From contig NZ_JACJHY010000045.1 of assembly GCF_014138625.1 (NCBI RefSeq), positions 1-38,628 on the forward strand: a stretch of 38,628 nucleotides of DNA. The letters run 5' to 3'. The notes below the pieces were generated by a model. That model searched no databases. It saw nothing but the letters and a program-made list of their open reading frames with translations, and had not been told where the DNA came from. Origin of the DNA: Aminobacter ciceronei (GTDB taxonomy: Bacteria > Pseudomonadota > Alphaproteobacteria > Rhizobiales > Rhizobiaceae). A program made the position numbers and the translations under genes. Shown one piece after another: positions 1-8,251 of the stretch (its first letter is position 1; every line of letters begins with the position of its first letter).

Positions 1-59
1 GGCATAGTTCGACGGTCGGCATAAACCTGCTTATGCCGCGCGCGGCATAAACAGGTTTC
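1..59. repeat. Palindromic end sequence, left copy
   Basis: These 59 bases are the reverse complement of 38501-38559, with two mismatches (positions 30 and 51). Bases 23-58 form a near-palindrome with arms AAACCTGC/ACAGGTTT outside and TTATGCC/GGCATAA inside, around a GCGCGC core. Beyond it, GGCATAGTTCGACGGTCGGC at 1-20 runs to the window edge. In the tnpC sense the sequence begins right after the codons for Glu-Thr-Cys, so it interrupts the transposase gene. It is probably the terminal sequence of another mobile element whose body lies outside the window. Confidence 0.85.
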
Positions 60-1445
60 GGTGAGAGAGCAAACGATCGCCCAGCGGCCGCCGCCGCCAT
101 CGCTGCCGGCGAACAGGTGGTTCTTGCGGCCGAGCGCAACGGGACGGATGGCCCGCTCGACCGGGTTGGTATCGAGCTCGACACGACCATCGGTGAGGAA
201 GCGGGTCAGTCCGGTCCAACGCGACAGCGCATAGCGGATCGCTTCTGCAAGCGTGCTGCGTCCGGAGATGTGCTGGAGCTGCACTTCCAGCCAGGTGTGG
301 AAGGCGGCAACAACGGGTTTCGATCGCTGCAGCCGCGCCGCAAGCCTAAGGGCCGGCGACTGTCCGCGCACATCCGCCTCGACGGCATAGATTTCACCGA
401 TCCGGCGCAGGGCTTCCGCCGCCACGGGCGATCCGGTCGCTTCGACCACGTCATAGAACTTGCGCCTCGTATGCGCCCAGCAGGCGGCAAGAACGATATC
501 GCCACTGGTAGCGAGCTGTTCAAAGCCGGCATAACCATCGACATGCAGCACGCCCTTGAAGTGCTGAAGATGCGATACCGGGCGCTCGGCCTTTCGGTCC
601 GGCGCAAACAGGTAGACTGCCGCAGGCGGCTCGGGTCCGGCCCAGGGTCGCTGCTCACGGGCATAGACCCACAACCGTCCCGTCTTGGTCCGCCCACGGC
701 CCGGATCGAGTACCGGCACCGGTGTGTCGTCGGCGAACAGATGGTTGGAGGCGAACACGTTCTTCACCAGCCGCTCGTGCAGGGCTTCCAGCCACCAGCA
801 GGCGCCGCCGACCCAACCAGCCAGCGTCGAGCGCGCCAGATCGACACCATGCCGGGCGAAGATCTGCGATTGCCGGTAGAGCGGCGTGTGGTCGCAATAT
901 TTGGAGACCAGCACCTGCGCCAGAAGTGCTGGCGTTGCCAATCCGCCGGCGATCAAGCGCTCCGGCGCAGCCACTTGCGCTACAGTCTCGCAGGCACGGC
1001 AGGCGTATTTCGGGCGCGTGATGCGGACCACGCGAAGCTGTGCCGGGACCCAGTCGAGCATCTCGCTGACGCTCTCGCCGATCGCATGGAGTGCGCCGCC
1101 ACAGCACACACAATACGCTTCTTCGATGTCGAGCCGCACGTCCTCGCGTGGCAGATGATCGGGCAGCGGCTTGCGGTGGGATGGCCGCTCCAATGGTGGA
1201 TGGATGCTCGGCCTGCTCTCCCGGATGCGGGCGATGTCGGCATCGAGGTCTTCCAGGGCGAGCGCCAGCTGGTCGGGATCGAGGCGCTCGGAACGCCGGC
1301 CGAACTGCGCCCGCTGGAGCTTCTTGATGATCGATTGGAGGCGCTCGATCTCGCCATCGCGGCTCTCGACGGCAGCTGCCATATCGCGCAGCAGACGCTG
1401 CAAAAGTGCTGGATCGGACGGCAGATTGTCGAGATCGATCAACAT
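51..1445 (-). pseudogene. tnpC: IS66 transposase TnpC, interrupted at the 3' end
   Basis: This is the DDE transposase of the IS66 family. 465 native codons are intact from the ATG at 1445, starting MLIDLDNLPS. A Cys-rich zinc-ribbon region (CVCCGG and later CRACE) precedes the catalytic core. Core motifs are FADDTPVPVLD, HVDGYAGF and the NPVERAIRPVAL glutamate motif at about residue 430. The family usually runs to about 510-540 residues. Here homology stops after SLTETC and the frame enters the palindromic sequence, staying open to the window edge, so about 50 C-terminal residues are lost. The break is at exactly the same codon number as in the other tnpC at 37115. Activity is doubtful. Confidence 0.88.
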
Positions 1446-1517
1446 GGTCGAATCTACCACGAACCGCTCAAAAACCAAAGGATTCCAGCGGTTTCCGTGT
1501 CGATCGGCGGACCGTTT

Positions 1518-1871
1518 TCAGCCGGCCAGCGCTGGTCTCCAGACACGCTCGGGTGCGCGCCAGTCAATGCCCTCGATCAGCATGGCGAGTTGCGCAGGTG
1601 TCAGCGTGATCGAGCCGTCATGACCTGCCATGCGTGGCCACACGAAGCTGCCCTGGTCGAGCCGCTTGGTGAACAGACACAGCCCGTTGCCATCCCAGAA
1701 CAGGATCTTGAGCAGCGACGCCTTCTTTCCCCGGAAGGCAAACAGATGCCCCGAGAACGGGTCCTGTTTCAGCGTTGCCTGGACCAGCATGGCGAGACCG
1801 TCGAGGCCTTTCCTCATGTCGGTGTGACCCAGCGCCAGATGCACCTTCACGCCCGCCGGAACGATCATCAT
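1518..1871 (-). CDS. tnpB: IS66 accessory protein TnpB
   Basis: A 117-residue protein of the IS66 Orf2 (TnpB) family, recognised by the DMRKGLDGLA, DPFSGHLFAFRGKK and LFWDGNGLCLFTKRL motifs, which are the family's strongest signatures. It is needed for IS66 transposition, but its biochemical role is not established. The ATG at 1871 overlaps the tnpA stop codon in an ATGA arrangement, which implies translational coupling, and a GGAGG lies upstream. The length is normal (about 115 residues) and the frame is intact. Confidence 0.93.
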   Translation of the reverse strand: MMIVPAGVKVHLALGHTDMRKGLDGLAMLVQATLKQDPFSGHLFAFRGKKASLLKILFWDGNGLCLFTKRLDQGSFVWPRMAGHDGSITLTPAQLAMLIEGIDWRAPERVWRPALAG

Positions 1872-2755
1872 GATGCAGTCCCTCCGCTGTCGACGAACGC
1901 CCGTACCGCAACAGGATCAATGCCCGCAGGTGCAAAGACACGCCGCCCATCCGGCAGTTCGATTGCCATCATCCCGTCAGGCGGCTGCACAAGGTTCTGC
2001 AGCGCGAGTGCCGCTGCCGCGTCCGTTGCCAGCGTCACAGATGCCAGTTTCGCTTGCTTCTTCTGCGTCACGCCGAATTCCGCGCGCCAGCGAAACAGGA
2101 TGCCGGTCGCGATCCCATGCCGGCGCGCCACAGCCGAGACCGTTGCACCTGCAGCTTCACTCTCTTGCACGATGGTGAGCTTCTGTGCGTCCGTGAAAAA
2201 CCGGCGGAAGCGCGTGGCGGGAGTGTCATCTGGACGCGCTGTCAAGCCGTTTTCGGACGTCGCGCCGTTAGTGATATCACTAACGGTCGGGCGGGCGGCG
2301 GGATGAAGATGTGCCCGCCAGTCGATATCCAGTTCGCCATCCTCCAGGCGGTCACGCCAACGGCGCAGCGCGTAGGGCGAAAGTTGCAGTGCCGCGGCGT
2401 ATTCGCGAACGCCCATGCCGCTCCAGTTCATCGCCTCGACATGCATTGCCCAGAACGCCCGGAGCGCACGATTGCGCACATCCGTGCTCACGCCAAAACG
2501 TTGGCGTTGACGCCGGCGCGGCCCTTTCTGGCGGTGTTGCGGACACGCTTCTCGGAGCAATTGTGCCTGCGATTCCGCATGTTTGCGCGCTGCTTCCTTG
2601 CCCATCAGGTGGTCAAGCCAGCGCTCGAACGTACGCCGGTTGAGACGGTGATGGCGGCAATAGGTTGTGCGCGCCAGCCCGCTCTGACGCCACGCTTCGA
2701 CGTGAACCACCCAGAAGGACTTACGCGCCGTGTTCTCGAAATGTCTCAAATTCAC
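1868..2755 (-). CDS. tnpA: IS66-type TnpA, long form with an extra N-terminal region
   Basis: A 295-residue protein starting at a GTG. The C-terminal half, from about residue 185, is the usual IS66 TnpA helix-turn-helix unit (AQKLTIVQESEAAGATVSAV, then RHGIATGILFRWRAEFG). The N-terminal half holds two further repeats of the type VEAWRQSG...RRTFERWLDHL and VEAMNWSG...YALRRWRDRL, each resembling a DNA-binding helix-turn-helix. Ordinary TnpA proteins are 90-150 residues, so this is the long variant. It overlaps tnpB by 4 bp. The gene reads toward tnpC, and the IS inverted repeat lies 54 bp upstream. Confidence 0.85.
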   Translation of the reverse strand: MNLRHFENTARKSFWVVHVEAWRQSGLARTTYCRHHRLNRRTFERWLDHLMGKEAARKHAESQAQLLREACPQHRQKGPRRRQRQRFGVSTDVRNRALRAFWAMHVEAMNWSGMGVREYAAALQLSPYALRRWRDRLEDGELDIDWRAHLHPAARPTVSDITNGATSENGLTARPDDTPATRFRRFFTDAQKLTIVQESEAAGATVSAVARRHGIATGILFRWRAEFGVTQKKQAKLASVTLATDAAAALALQNLVQPPDGMMAIELPDGRRVFAPAGIDPVAVRAFVDSGGTAS

Positions 2756-2808
2756 CGGAGACCCTCCACGCTACGAAGGAACTCCACATGCTGCGATTTT
2801 GCACTACG

Positions 2809-2837
2809 CCAACGAGGTGTCAGGACCGGACGCTTAC
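2809..2837 (-). repeat. IS66 inverted repeat, tnpA-proximal end
   Basis: Read on the minus strand from 2837, the sequence begins GTAAGCGTCCGGTCCTGACA, which matches the GTAAGCG start of IS66 inverted repeats. It marks the boundary between the left IS and the conjugation module. Confidence 0.8.
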
Positions 2838-2878
2838 GAAACGACAGAGGACGGCAAGATAAAAGCGCCAGCGCGGTC

Positions 2879-2909
2879 AAAGGCCAAGTCATTGACATGA
2901 CTTGCCTTT
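2879..2909. promoter_or_regulatory. Dyad upstream of the relaxase gene
   Basis: AAAGGCCAAGTCA (2879-2891) and TGACTTGCCTTT (2898-2909) form an inverted repeat broken by one unpaired C, around a TTGACA hexamer at 2892-2897. The hexamer could serve as a -35 box, but no good -10 follows at the normal distance. It lies about 105 bp upstream of the relaxase start and could be an operator or part of a transfer origin. The region from 2838 to 3012 holds no gene. Confidence 0.4.
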
Positions 2910-3012
2910 CGTTCAGCATGGCGGTCGGTCGCGGGCATACTGCCCGGAATTGGCCAACAATTACAACGGCTCCGCATGCACAGCCCAGCTCGACGACGCG
3001 GAGGCGTTCGCG

Positions 3013-4779
3013 ATGAGCGAGGGCGACAGCGAGTTCCGCATCAAGCCAGGGCGCATTCGTTCGACACGGGCGCCGAAGGCGAAGGGCTTTATCCAGCAGG
3101 TCCTGCGCGCCGCCCGGAAGGCAGGTCATATGGTGGGCGGCCTTTCCAAGACCACGGTGGCCACCTCGCGACGTGGTCATTCCACCTTTGGGCGAGGCCG
3201 CAACATCTTTGGCCGCTCTCGAGTGTTCGGCAGTTCCCGCCGCGTCGTGGTGACCGCACGCATCGCTCGCCATCAAGGCAAGGCTTTCCGATCCGCGCCG
3301 CTGACCGCGCACGTTTCCTATCTCAAGCGCGAGGGCGTCAGCCGCGACGGCGAGAAGGGTGTGATGTTCGACGCTAACAATGACCGCGCCGACGATATCG
3401 CCTTCGCCGATCGCTGCAAGGACGACCGGCATCATTTCCGTTTCATTGTCTCGCCCGAGGACGCAGCCGAGATGACCGACCTCAAGGCGTTCACGCGCGA
3501 TCTAACCCGGCAGATGGAAGCCGATCTCGGCACGCGCCTCGACTGGGTCGCCGTCGACCACTGGAACACCGACAATCCGCATGCCCATCTGCTCGTGCGC
3601 GGCGTCGACGACACCGGCGCCGACCTCGTGATCTCGCGCGACTACATCAGCCGTGGCTTGCGCTCCCGGGCGGAAGATCTGGTCGACATCGAGCTCGGCC
3701 CCAAGCCCGAGCACGAGATCCGCAACGCGCTGGAAAAGGAGATCACCGCTGAACGCTGGACCCGCATCGACGCCGAGATCCAGCGCGCGGCCGACGAGAC
3801 TGGCTACGTCGATCTCAGACCCGACCAAACCGGCCTGGCCGATCCCGAGCTGCGCCGCCTCATGGTCGGCCGCCTTCAGCATGTCGAGAAGATGGGCCTC
3901 GCCGTCCAGGGCGAGCCCGGCCAATGGGTCGTGCGGCTCGAAGCCGAACGAACGCTGCGTGATCTCGGCATCCGCGGCGACATCATCAAGACGATGCACC
4001 GCGCCTTCACCGAGCGCGGTCTGGATCGCGGGATCGCCGACTATGTGGTCGACGGCGCAGCATCCGGCGCGCCGATCATCGGCCGCCTTGTCGATCGCGG
4101 TCTTCACAACGAGCTGACCGGTGAAGCCTATGCCGTCATCGACAGCGTCGACGGGCGCGCGCACCATGTCCGTTTCAGAGGCGTCGAAGCGTTCGACCAG
4201 GCGCCAGCCAATGGCGGCATCGTCGAGGTACGTCGCTTCGGCGACCCGGACGATCAGCGCCCGACCCTCGTGCTCGCCACGCGCTCCGATCTCAACCTGC
4301 AGGCTCAGGTCACCGCGCCAGGCGCAACCTGGCTCGACCATCGCCTTGTCCAACGCGGGGCCATGTCGATGTCACCGGCAGGATTCGGCCGCGAGGTACG
4401 CGACGCCATGCAGGCGCGCGCCGAGCAACTCGCCGATCGGGGTCTCGCCCGACGCGATGGCCAGCGCATCGTCATGCAGCGCGATCTCCTTGCCACGCTG
4501 CGCCGGCGCGAGCTCAATGCTGTTGGCGAGAAGCTTTCGGGCGAGACCGGCCTGCCGCATGTGAATACGCAGAGCGGCGAGCATGTCGCCGGCACCGTGC
4601 GCCAACGCCTCACCCTCTCCTCCGGCCGCTTTGCCATGATCGACGACGGTCTCGGCTTCCAGCTCGTGCCTTGGTCGCGCGAACTCGACCGCAGGCTCGG
4701 TCAGCACGTCACCGGCGTCGCGAAGGACGGCGGCGGTATCGAATGGTCGATTGGCCGCAAACGCGACCTCGGCCTCTGA
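3013..4779 (+). CDS. rlxS: VirD2-like relaxase with DUF3363 domain
   Basis: A 588-residue conjugative relaxase of the type found in Tn4371-like integrative elements and related plasmids. The enzyme nicks one strand at oriT and pilots it through the secretion channel. Residues 1-75 are basic. A conserved tyrosine lies in TAHVSYLKREG (about Y103). The metal-binding His pair is in NPHAHLLVRG (about H190 and H192) and another His pair in RHHFRF (about H140-141). The C-terminal two thirds is DUF3363. The frame opens at 2902, but ATG 3013 is chosen because a GGAG precedes it and family members begin at this point (MSEGDSEFRIKPGRI). TraG follows 24 bp downstream. Genes usually found upstream (S26 peptidase, parA, repA) are replaced by the IS66 element. 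Confidence 0.9.
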   Translation: MSEGDSEFRIKPGRIRSTRAPKAKGFIQQVLRAARKAGHMVGGLSKTTVATSRRGHSTFGRGRNIFGRSRVFGSSRRVVVTARIARHQGKAFRSAPLTAHVSYLKREGVSRDGEKGVMFDANNDRADDIAFADRCKDDRHHFRFIVSPEDAAEMTDLKAFTRDLTRQMEADLGTRLDWVAVDHWNTDNPHAHLLVRGVDDTGADLVISRDYISRGLRSRAEDLVDIELGPKPEHEIRNALEKEITAERWTRIDAEIQRAADETGYVDLRPDQTGLADPELRRLMVGRLQHVEKMGLAVQGEPGQWVVRLEAERTLRDLGIRGDIIKTMHRAFTERGLDRGIADYVVDGAASGAPIIGRLVDRGLHNELTGEAYAVIDSVDGRAHHVRFRGVEAFDQAPANGGIVEVRRFGDPDDQRPTLVLATRSDLNLQAQVTAPGATWLDHRLVQRGAMSMSPAGFGREVRDAMQARAEQLADRGLARRDGQRIVMQRDLLATLRRRELNAVGEKLSGETGLPHVNTQSGEHVAGTVRQRLTLSSGRFAMIDDGLGFQLVPWSRELDRRLGQHVTGVAKDGGGIEWSIGRKRDLGL

Positions 4780-4803
4780 CAATCGACAGACAGGAATCTC
4801 GCC

Positions 4804-6786
4804 ATGTCCGCGACGAAAATCCTCTGGGGCCAGATCACTGTGGTCTTCCTCATCGTGATCGCCACCATCTGGGCCGCCACGCAATACGTCGCCTGGCAAC
4901 TCGGGTTTCAGGCGCAGCTGGGGACACCCTGGTTCAAACTCGCGGGCGTCCCCGTCTACTATCCGCCGGCCTTCTTCTGGTGGTGGTACTTCTTCGACGC
5001 TTATGCTCCTGAAATCTTCAACAAGGGCGGCATCATCGCAGCGTCAGGCGGCTTCATTGCTATTGCCGTCGCCATCGGCATGTCAGTCTGGCGCGCCCGC
5101 GAGGCTAAGAATGTCCAGACCTATGGCTCGGCGCGATGGGCCGAGACCAAGGAGGTAGAGGCGGCGGGCCTGCTCGGTGCGGACGGTGTGGTGCTGGGAC
5201 GGGTGGAGCGCGACTATCTGCGCCATGACGGGCCGGAGCATGTGCTGTGCTTTGCTCCGACCCGTTCGGGCAAAGGTGTCGGCCTTGTCGTTCCCACGCT
5301 ACTGACCTGGCCGGGCTCTGCCCTCGTACACGACATCAAGGGCGAAAACTGGCAGCTCACCGCCGGCTATCGCGCCAGGCATGGCCGCGTATTGCTGTTC
5401 GATCCGACCAACCCAAAATCGGCTGCCTACAATCCCCTGCTCGAGGTCCGCCGCGGCGACTGGGAGGTCCGCGACGTCCAGAACGTCGCGGACGTGCTGG
5501 TCGACCCGGAAGGCTCGCTGGACAAACGCAACCACTGGGAAAAGACCAGCCACTCGCTTCTGGTCGGTGCGATTCTGCACGTCCTTTACGCCGAGGAGAA
5601 CAAGACCCTCGCCGGCGTCGCTGCCTTCCTGTCGGACCCACGCCGCCCGATCGAGGCAACCCTGGCGGCGATGATGACCACAAAACATCTAGGAGACGCC
5701 GGACCGCATCCTGTCGTGGCCTCGACCGCGCGCGAGCTTCTCAACAAATCCGACAACGAGCGCTCCGGCGTGCTGTCGACCGCCATGTCCTTCCTTGGCC
5801 TTTATCGCGATCCCGTCGTGGCCGAGGTCACCAGCCACTGCGACTGGCGTATCGCGGATCTCACCACGGACGTACGACCAGCGACGCTCTATTTGGTGGT
5901 GCCACCCTCCGACATCTCTCGCACCAAGCCGCTGATCCGTCTCGTGCTCAATCAGATCGGCCGGCGGCTGACCGAGGACCTGCATTCCAAGGAGCGCAAG
6001 CACCGCGTCCTCATGTTGCTCGACGAGTTCCCCGCGCTCGGCCGTCTCGACTTCTTCGAATCCGCGCTCGCCTTCATGGCCGGCTACGGCATCAAGAGCT
6101 TCCTGATCGCCCAGTCGCTGAACCAGATCGAGAAAGCCTATGGCGCGAACAACTCGATCCTCGACAATTGCCATGTCCGCGTGAGCTTCGCGACCAACGA
6201 CGAGCGGACCGCCAAGCGCGTCTCGGACGCACTCGGCACGGCAACCGAAATGAAGGCGATGAAGAACTATGCCGGTCATCGGCTCTCGCCTTGGCTCGGC
6301 CATATCATGGTCTCGCGCTCGGAGACCGCGCGCCCGCTGCTCACTCCCGGCGAGGTCATGCAGCTTCCGCCCACCGACGAGATCGTCATGGTGGCCGGCA
6401 CACCGCCCATCCGCGCGAAGAAGGCTCGCTATTATGAAGACGCTCGCTTCTGCGAGCGCGTCCTACCCCCGCCCGATCCGAAGAATTCCGGCCTGACGCG
6501 GCACAGCGATGGCTGGTCAACGCTACAACCACAGAAGCCCGATCCGGCACTGACGGCGGCTCATACGCCGGACAACGCCAATGCCGGCCTGCGCCGGGAG
6601 CCCGAGCTTCCCGACCACGTCGCCATCGTCAAGGAGACCACCGATCAACGTCCCGCGGAAGAGTTCGCGCATATTCTGGACGATGAATCGGAGGATGCCG
6701 CACGCCAACGTCAGGCGCTGCGCCGCCAGATGACAGGCATCGCCCGCCAGGTCTCGCTCGATCCCGGCGACGGCATGGAACTATAG
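4804..6786 (+). CDS. traG: Conjugal transfer coupling protein TraG (VirD4-like)
   Basis: A 660-residue inner-membrane ATPase that links the relaxase-DNA complex to the type IV secretion channel. Two N-terminal membrane segments lie at about residues 8-35 and 70-95. Walker A is APTRSGKGVG (residues 151-160) and Walker B is MLLDEFPALGRL near residue 405. The length is normal for TraG/VirD4. It is co-directional with the relaxase (24 bp gap) and followed after 12 bp by the CopG-like gene, so all three are probably one operon. Confidence 0.95.
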   Translation: MSATKILWGQITVVFLIVIATIWAATQYVAWQLGFQAQLGTPWFKLAGVPVYYPPAFFWWWYFFDAYAPEIFNKGGIIAASGGFIAIAVAIGMSVWRAREAKNVQTYGSARWAETKEVEAAGLLGADGVVLGRVERDYLRHDGPEHVLCFAPTRSGKGVGLVVPTLLTWPGSALVHDIKGENWQLTAGYRARHGRVLLFDPTNPKSAAYNPLLEVRRGDWEVRDVQNVADVLVDPEGSLDKRNHWEKTSHSLLVGAILHVLYAEENKTLAGVAAFLSDPRRPIEATLAAMMTTKHLGDAGPHPVVASTARELLNKSDNERSGVLSTAMSFLGLYRDPVVAEVTSHCDWRIADLTTDVRPATLYLVVPPSDISRTKPLIRLVLNQIGRRLTEDLHSKERKHRVLMLLDEFPALGRLDFFESALAFMAGYGIKSFLIAQSLNQIEKAYGANNSILDNCHVRVSFATNDERTAKRVSDALGTATEMKAMKNYAGHRLSPWLGHIMVSRSETARPLLTPGEVMQLPPTDEIVMVAGTPPIRAKKARYYEDARFCERVLPPPDPKNSGLTRHSDGWSTLQPQKPDPALTAAHTPDNANAGLRREPELPDHVAIVKETTDQRPAEEFAHILDDESEDAARQRQALRRQMTGIARQVSLDPGDGMEL

Positions 6787-6798
6787 GAGGAGTCTGCT

Positions 6799-7227
6799 AT
6801 GCGCGATCGTCTCAACCTCACGCTTCCGGTCGAGCTCATCAGTCGGATCAATGAACTCGCTGACCGCAAGAAACTCGCAAGATCCGCTATCGTCGAAGCC
6901 GCCGTCGCGTCCTTCCTTTCGCCGGACCACTCCGACGCCAGGGAGGCAGCATTCACGCGGCGGCTCGACCGCCTTACCCGGCAGGTTCAGCGAATGGAAC
7001 GTGATCTCGGCGTCACGGCCGAAACGCTTGCGCTCTTCGTCCGCTTTTGGCTGTCGATCACGCCGCCATTGCCACTGGATGCCCAGGCTGCGGCGCAGGC
7101 AAAGGGCCGGGAGCGGTTCGACGGCTTCGTGGAAACGCTCGGCAAACGTCTTCAGAAAGGGCAGAGCTTTCTGCGCGAGATTCCGGACGACATGCCGCCA
7201 TCCACGGTTGACGATCAGCCTGGATGA
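6799..7227 (+). CDS. CopG/ribbon-helix-helix protein of the trb operon
   Basis: A 142-residue protein with an N-terminal ribbon-helix-helix DNA-binding fold: a short strand (DRLNLTLP) followed by two helices (ELISRINELADRKKLARSAI). It continues into a predicted helical region with a hydrophobic stretch (LALFVRFWLSITPPLPL) at about residues 78-95. AGGAGG sits 8 bp upstream of the ATG. Such a protein regularly lies between traG and trbB in this type of module. It may regulate transfer genes or act at the DNA-processing step; the sequence does not say which. Confidence 0.85.
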   Translation: MRDRLNLTLPVELISRINELADRKKLARSAIVEAAVASFLSPDHSDAREAAFTRRLDRLTRQVQRMERDLGVTAETLALFVRFWLSITPPLPLDAQAAAQAKGRERFDGFVETLGKRLQKGQSFLREIPDDMPPSTVDDQPG

Positions 7228-7274
7228 CCCCAGCCGCGGCCACTGCCAAATGAGGTTGCATCAGCACTTCATCT

Positions 7275-7296
7275 AATGTAGTAACGTACCTACATT
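7275..7296. promoter_or_regulatory. Operator-like dyad upstream of the toxin-antitoxin pair
   Basis: AATGTAG (7275-7281) and CTACATT (7290-7296) form a perfect 7-bp inverted repeat with an 8-bp spacer, 17 bp before the antitoxin ATG. Phd-type antitoxins normally bind such dyads to repress their own promoter, so this is the likely autoregulatory site. Confidence 0.6.
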
Positions 7297-7312
7297 CTCG
7301 ATGGAGGTTAAA

Positions 7313-7567
7313 ATGCCCATCACGACTTTATCGAGCCGCGAGCTCAACCAGGATGTCGGGCGCGCCAAAAAGGCGGCTGTAAATGGCCCGGTGTTCATCA
7401 CCGACCGGGGCAAACCCGCCCATGTGCTTCTCAACATCGAAGACTATCAGCGACTGATCGGAAAGAGCCGAAATCTTGTCGAGGCATTGTCGATGCCGGG
7501 ACTCTCCGAAACGGATTTTGACCCGCCCCGCGCCACCATTCCAAGCCGCGAGGTCGATCTCTCCTGA
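7313..7567 (+). CDS. Phd/YefM-type antitoxin
   Basis: An 84-residue antitoxin of the Phd/YefM family. The N-terminus MPITTLSSRELNQDVGRAKK is the typical DNA-binding part, followed by PVFITDRGKPAHVLLNIEDY, the family's hallmark. The C-terminal tail is the expected toxin-neutralising segment. ATG 7313 is preferred over 7301 because GGAGG lies 5 bp upstream of it. The stop codon overlaps the toxin start (TGATG), so the two are translationally coupled. Pairing of a Phd-like antitoxin with a PIN toxin is common. Confidence 0.92.
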   Translation: MPITTLSSRELNQDVGRAKKAAVNGPVFITDRGKPAHVLLNIEDYQRLIGKSRNLVEALSMPGLSETDFDPPRATIPSREVDLS

Positions 7568-7992
7568 TGTTTCTCCTCGACACCAACATCATTTCCGAGT
7601 TGCGCAAGGCCGGGGACGGCAAAGCGGACCCGAATGTTGTCGCGTGGCTATCGCGAAGCGATGCGACAAGCTTCTTCATCTCCGCAATCTCTCTCATGGA
7701 GCTTGAAATCGGCGTACAACGCATGGAACGGCGCGACGCGGAGCAAGGCATGCGCTTGCGAACCTGGATGGACACGCACGTCATTCCGGAATTTGCCGAT
7801 CGTACGCTCCCCGTCGATGCGACAGTTGCGCTGCGCTGCGCAAGATTGCATGTGCCAGATCCACGCGCCGAGCGCGACGCACTGATCGGTGCGACAGCGC
7901 TGGTCCATGGAATGACGGTCGTCACCCGAAATCTCGCGGATTTTTCTGCGTTCGGAGTGGACCTCGTGAACCCCTGGGAAGCCCAAAGCTAA
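7567..7992 (+). CDS. vapC: PIN-domain toxin, VapC-type ribonuclease
   Basis: A 141-residue PIN-domain protein, the normal VapC length. Acidic metal-binding residues are visible in MFLLDTNIISEL (Asp5), in SLMELEIG and in PRAERDALIGATAL, with a final aspartate in TRNLADF. VapC enzymes cut tRNA or rRNA and are held inactive by the antitoxin. The pair probably stabilises the element by post-segregational killing. It interrupts the usual CopG-trbB adjacency, so it was likely gained after the conjugation module was assembled. Confidence 0.92.
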   Translation: MFLLDTNIISELRKAGDGKADPNVVAWLSRSDATSFFISAISLMELEIGVQRMERRDAEQGMRLRTWMDTHVIPEFADRTLPVDATVALRCARLHVPDPRAERDALIGATALVHGMTVVTRNLADFSAFGVDLVNPWEAQS

Positions 7993-8251
7993 CGGTCGAT
8001 TACACCAGACCCGGCAGTCTGGAGCGACGCCGCGATGATGAGCGAATCCGAGTCGGTTCCTAGTCCAGATTTGAACTCTTGCACGTCGATCTTCTCTTTC
8101 GTCTTCAAGCGCAACTCCGCCGTTCTCCTGTATTTGCACGCCACACTACGACGGCCGCTCAAACCTATTGAAGCGGCCCAATAGATGGCTTTCTTAATCA
8201 TCCCCGATCCAGGGCCGCGCAGCGCGCCGCCCGCACGAGAACGGGGACGAC
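7993..8251. other. Gap between vapC and trbB
   Basis: No convincing gene. A minus-strand frame at 7989-8201 could encode 70 residues starting MIKKAIYWAASIGLSGRR, but it has no recognised family and no clear ribosome site. The last 60 bases (CCGCCCGCACGAG... before the trbB GTG) look like the native leader of trbB, which the toxin-antitoxin insertion displaced from the CopG gene. Confidence 0.45.

Larger units (their letters stand above)
51..2837 (-). mobile_element. IS66-family element, left, interrupted in tnpC
   Basis: The element has the tnpA-tnpB-tnpC order of the IS66 family on the minus strand. Its tnpA-proximal end is clear: reading the minus strand from 2837, the sequence GTAAGCGTCCGGTCCTGACA starts with the GTAAGCG characteristic of IS66 inverted repeats. 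The other end is missing because tnpC is cut at base 51 by the palindromic sequence at the window edge. The family normally makes 8-bp target duplications; the candidate here is 2838-2845, but the partner copy is not visible. It differs in sequence and tnpA type from the IS66 element at 36174. Confidence 0.85.

Noticed and set aside
117-2306. Long plus-strand open frame of 729 codons across the left IS66 element
   Set aside because: It is antisense to tnpC, tnpB and tnpA, whose motifs are clear on the minus strand; high GC keeps the opposite strand open.
2054-3016. Plus-strand frame of 320 codons over tnpA and the relaxase leader
   Set aside because: It crosses the IS66 boundary and is antisense to tnpA; no protein family is visible.
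3502-4353. Minus-strand frame of 283 codons opposite the relaxase
   Set aside because: Shadow of a GC-rich gene with no motifs or ribosome site.
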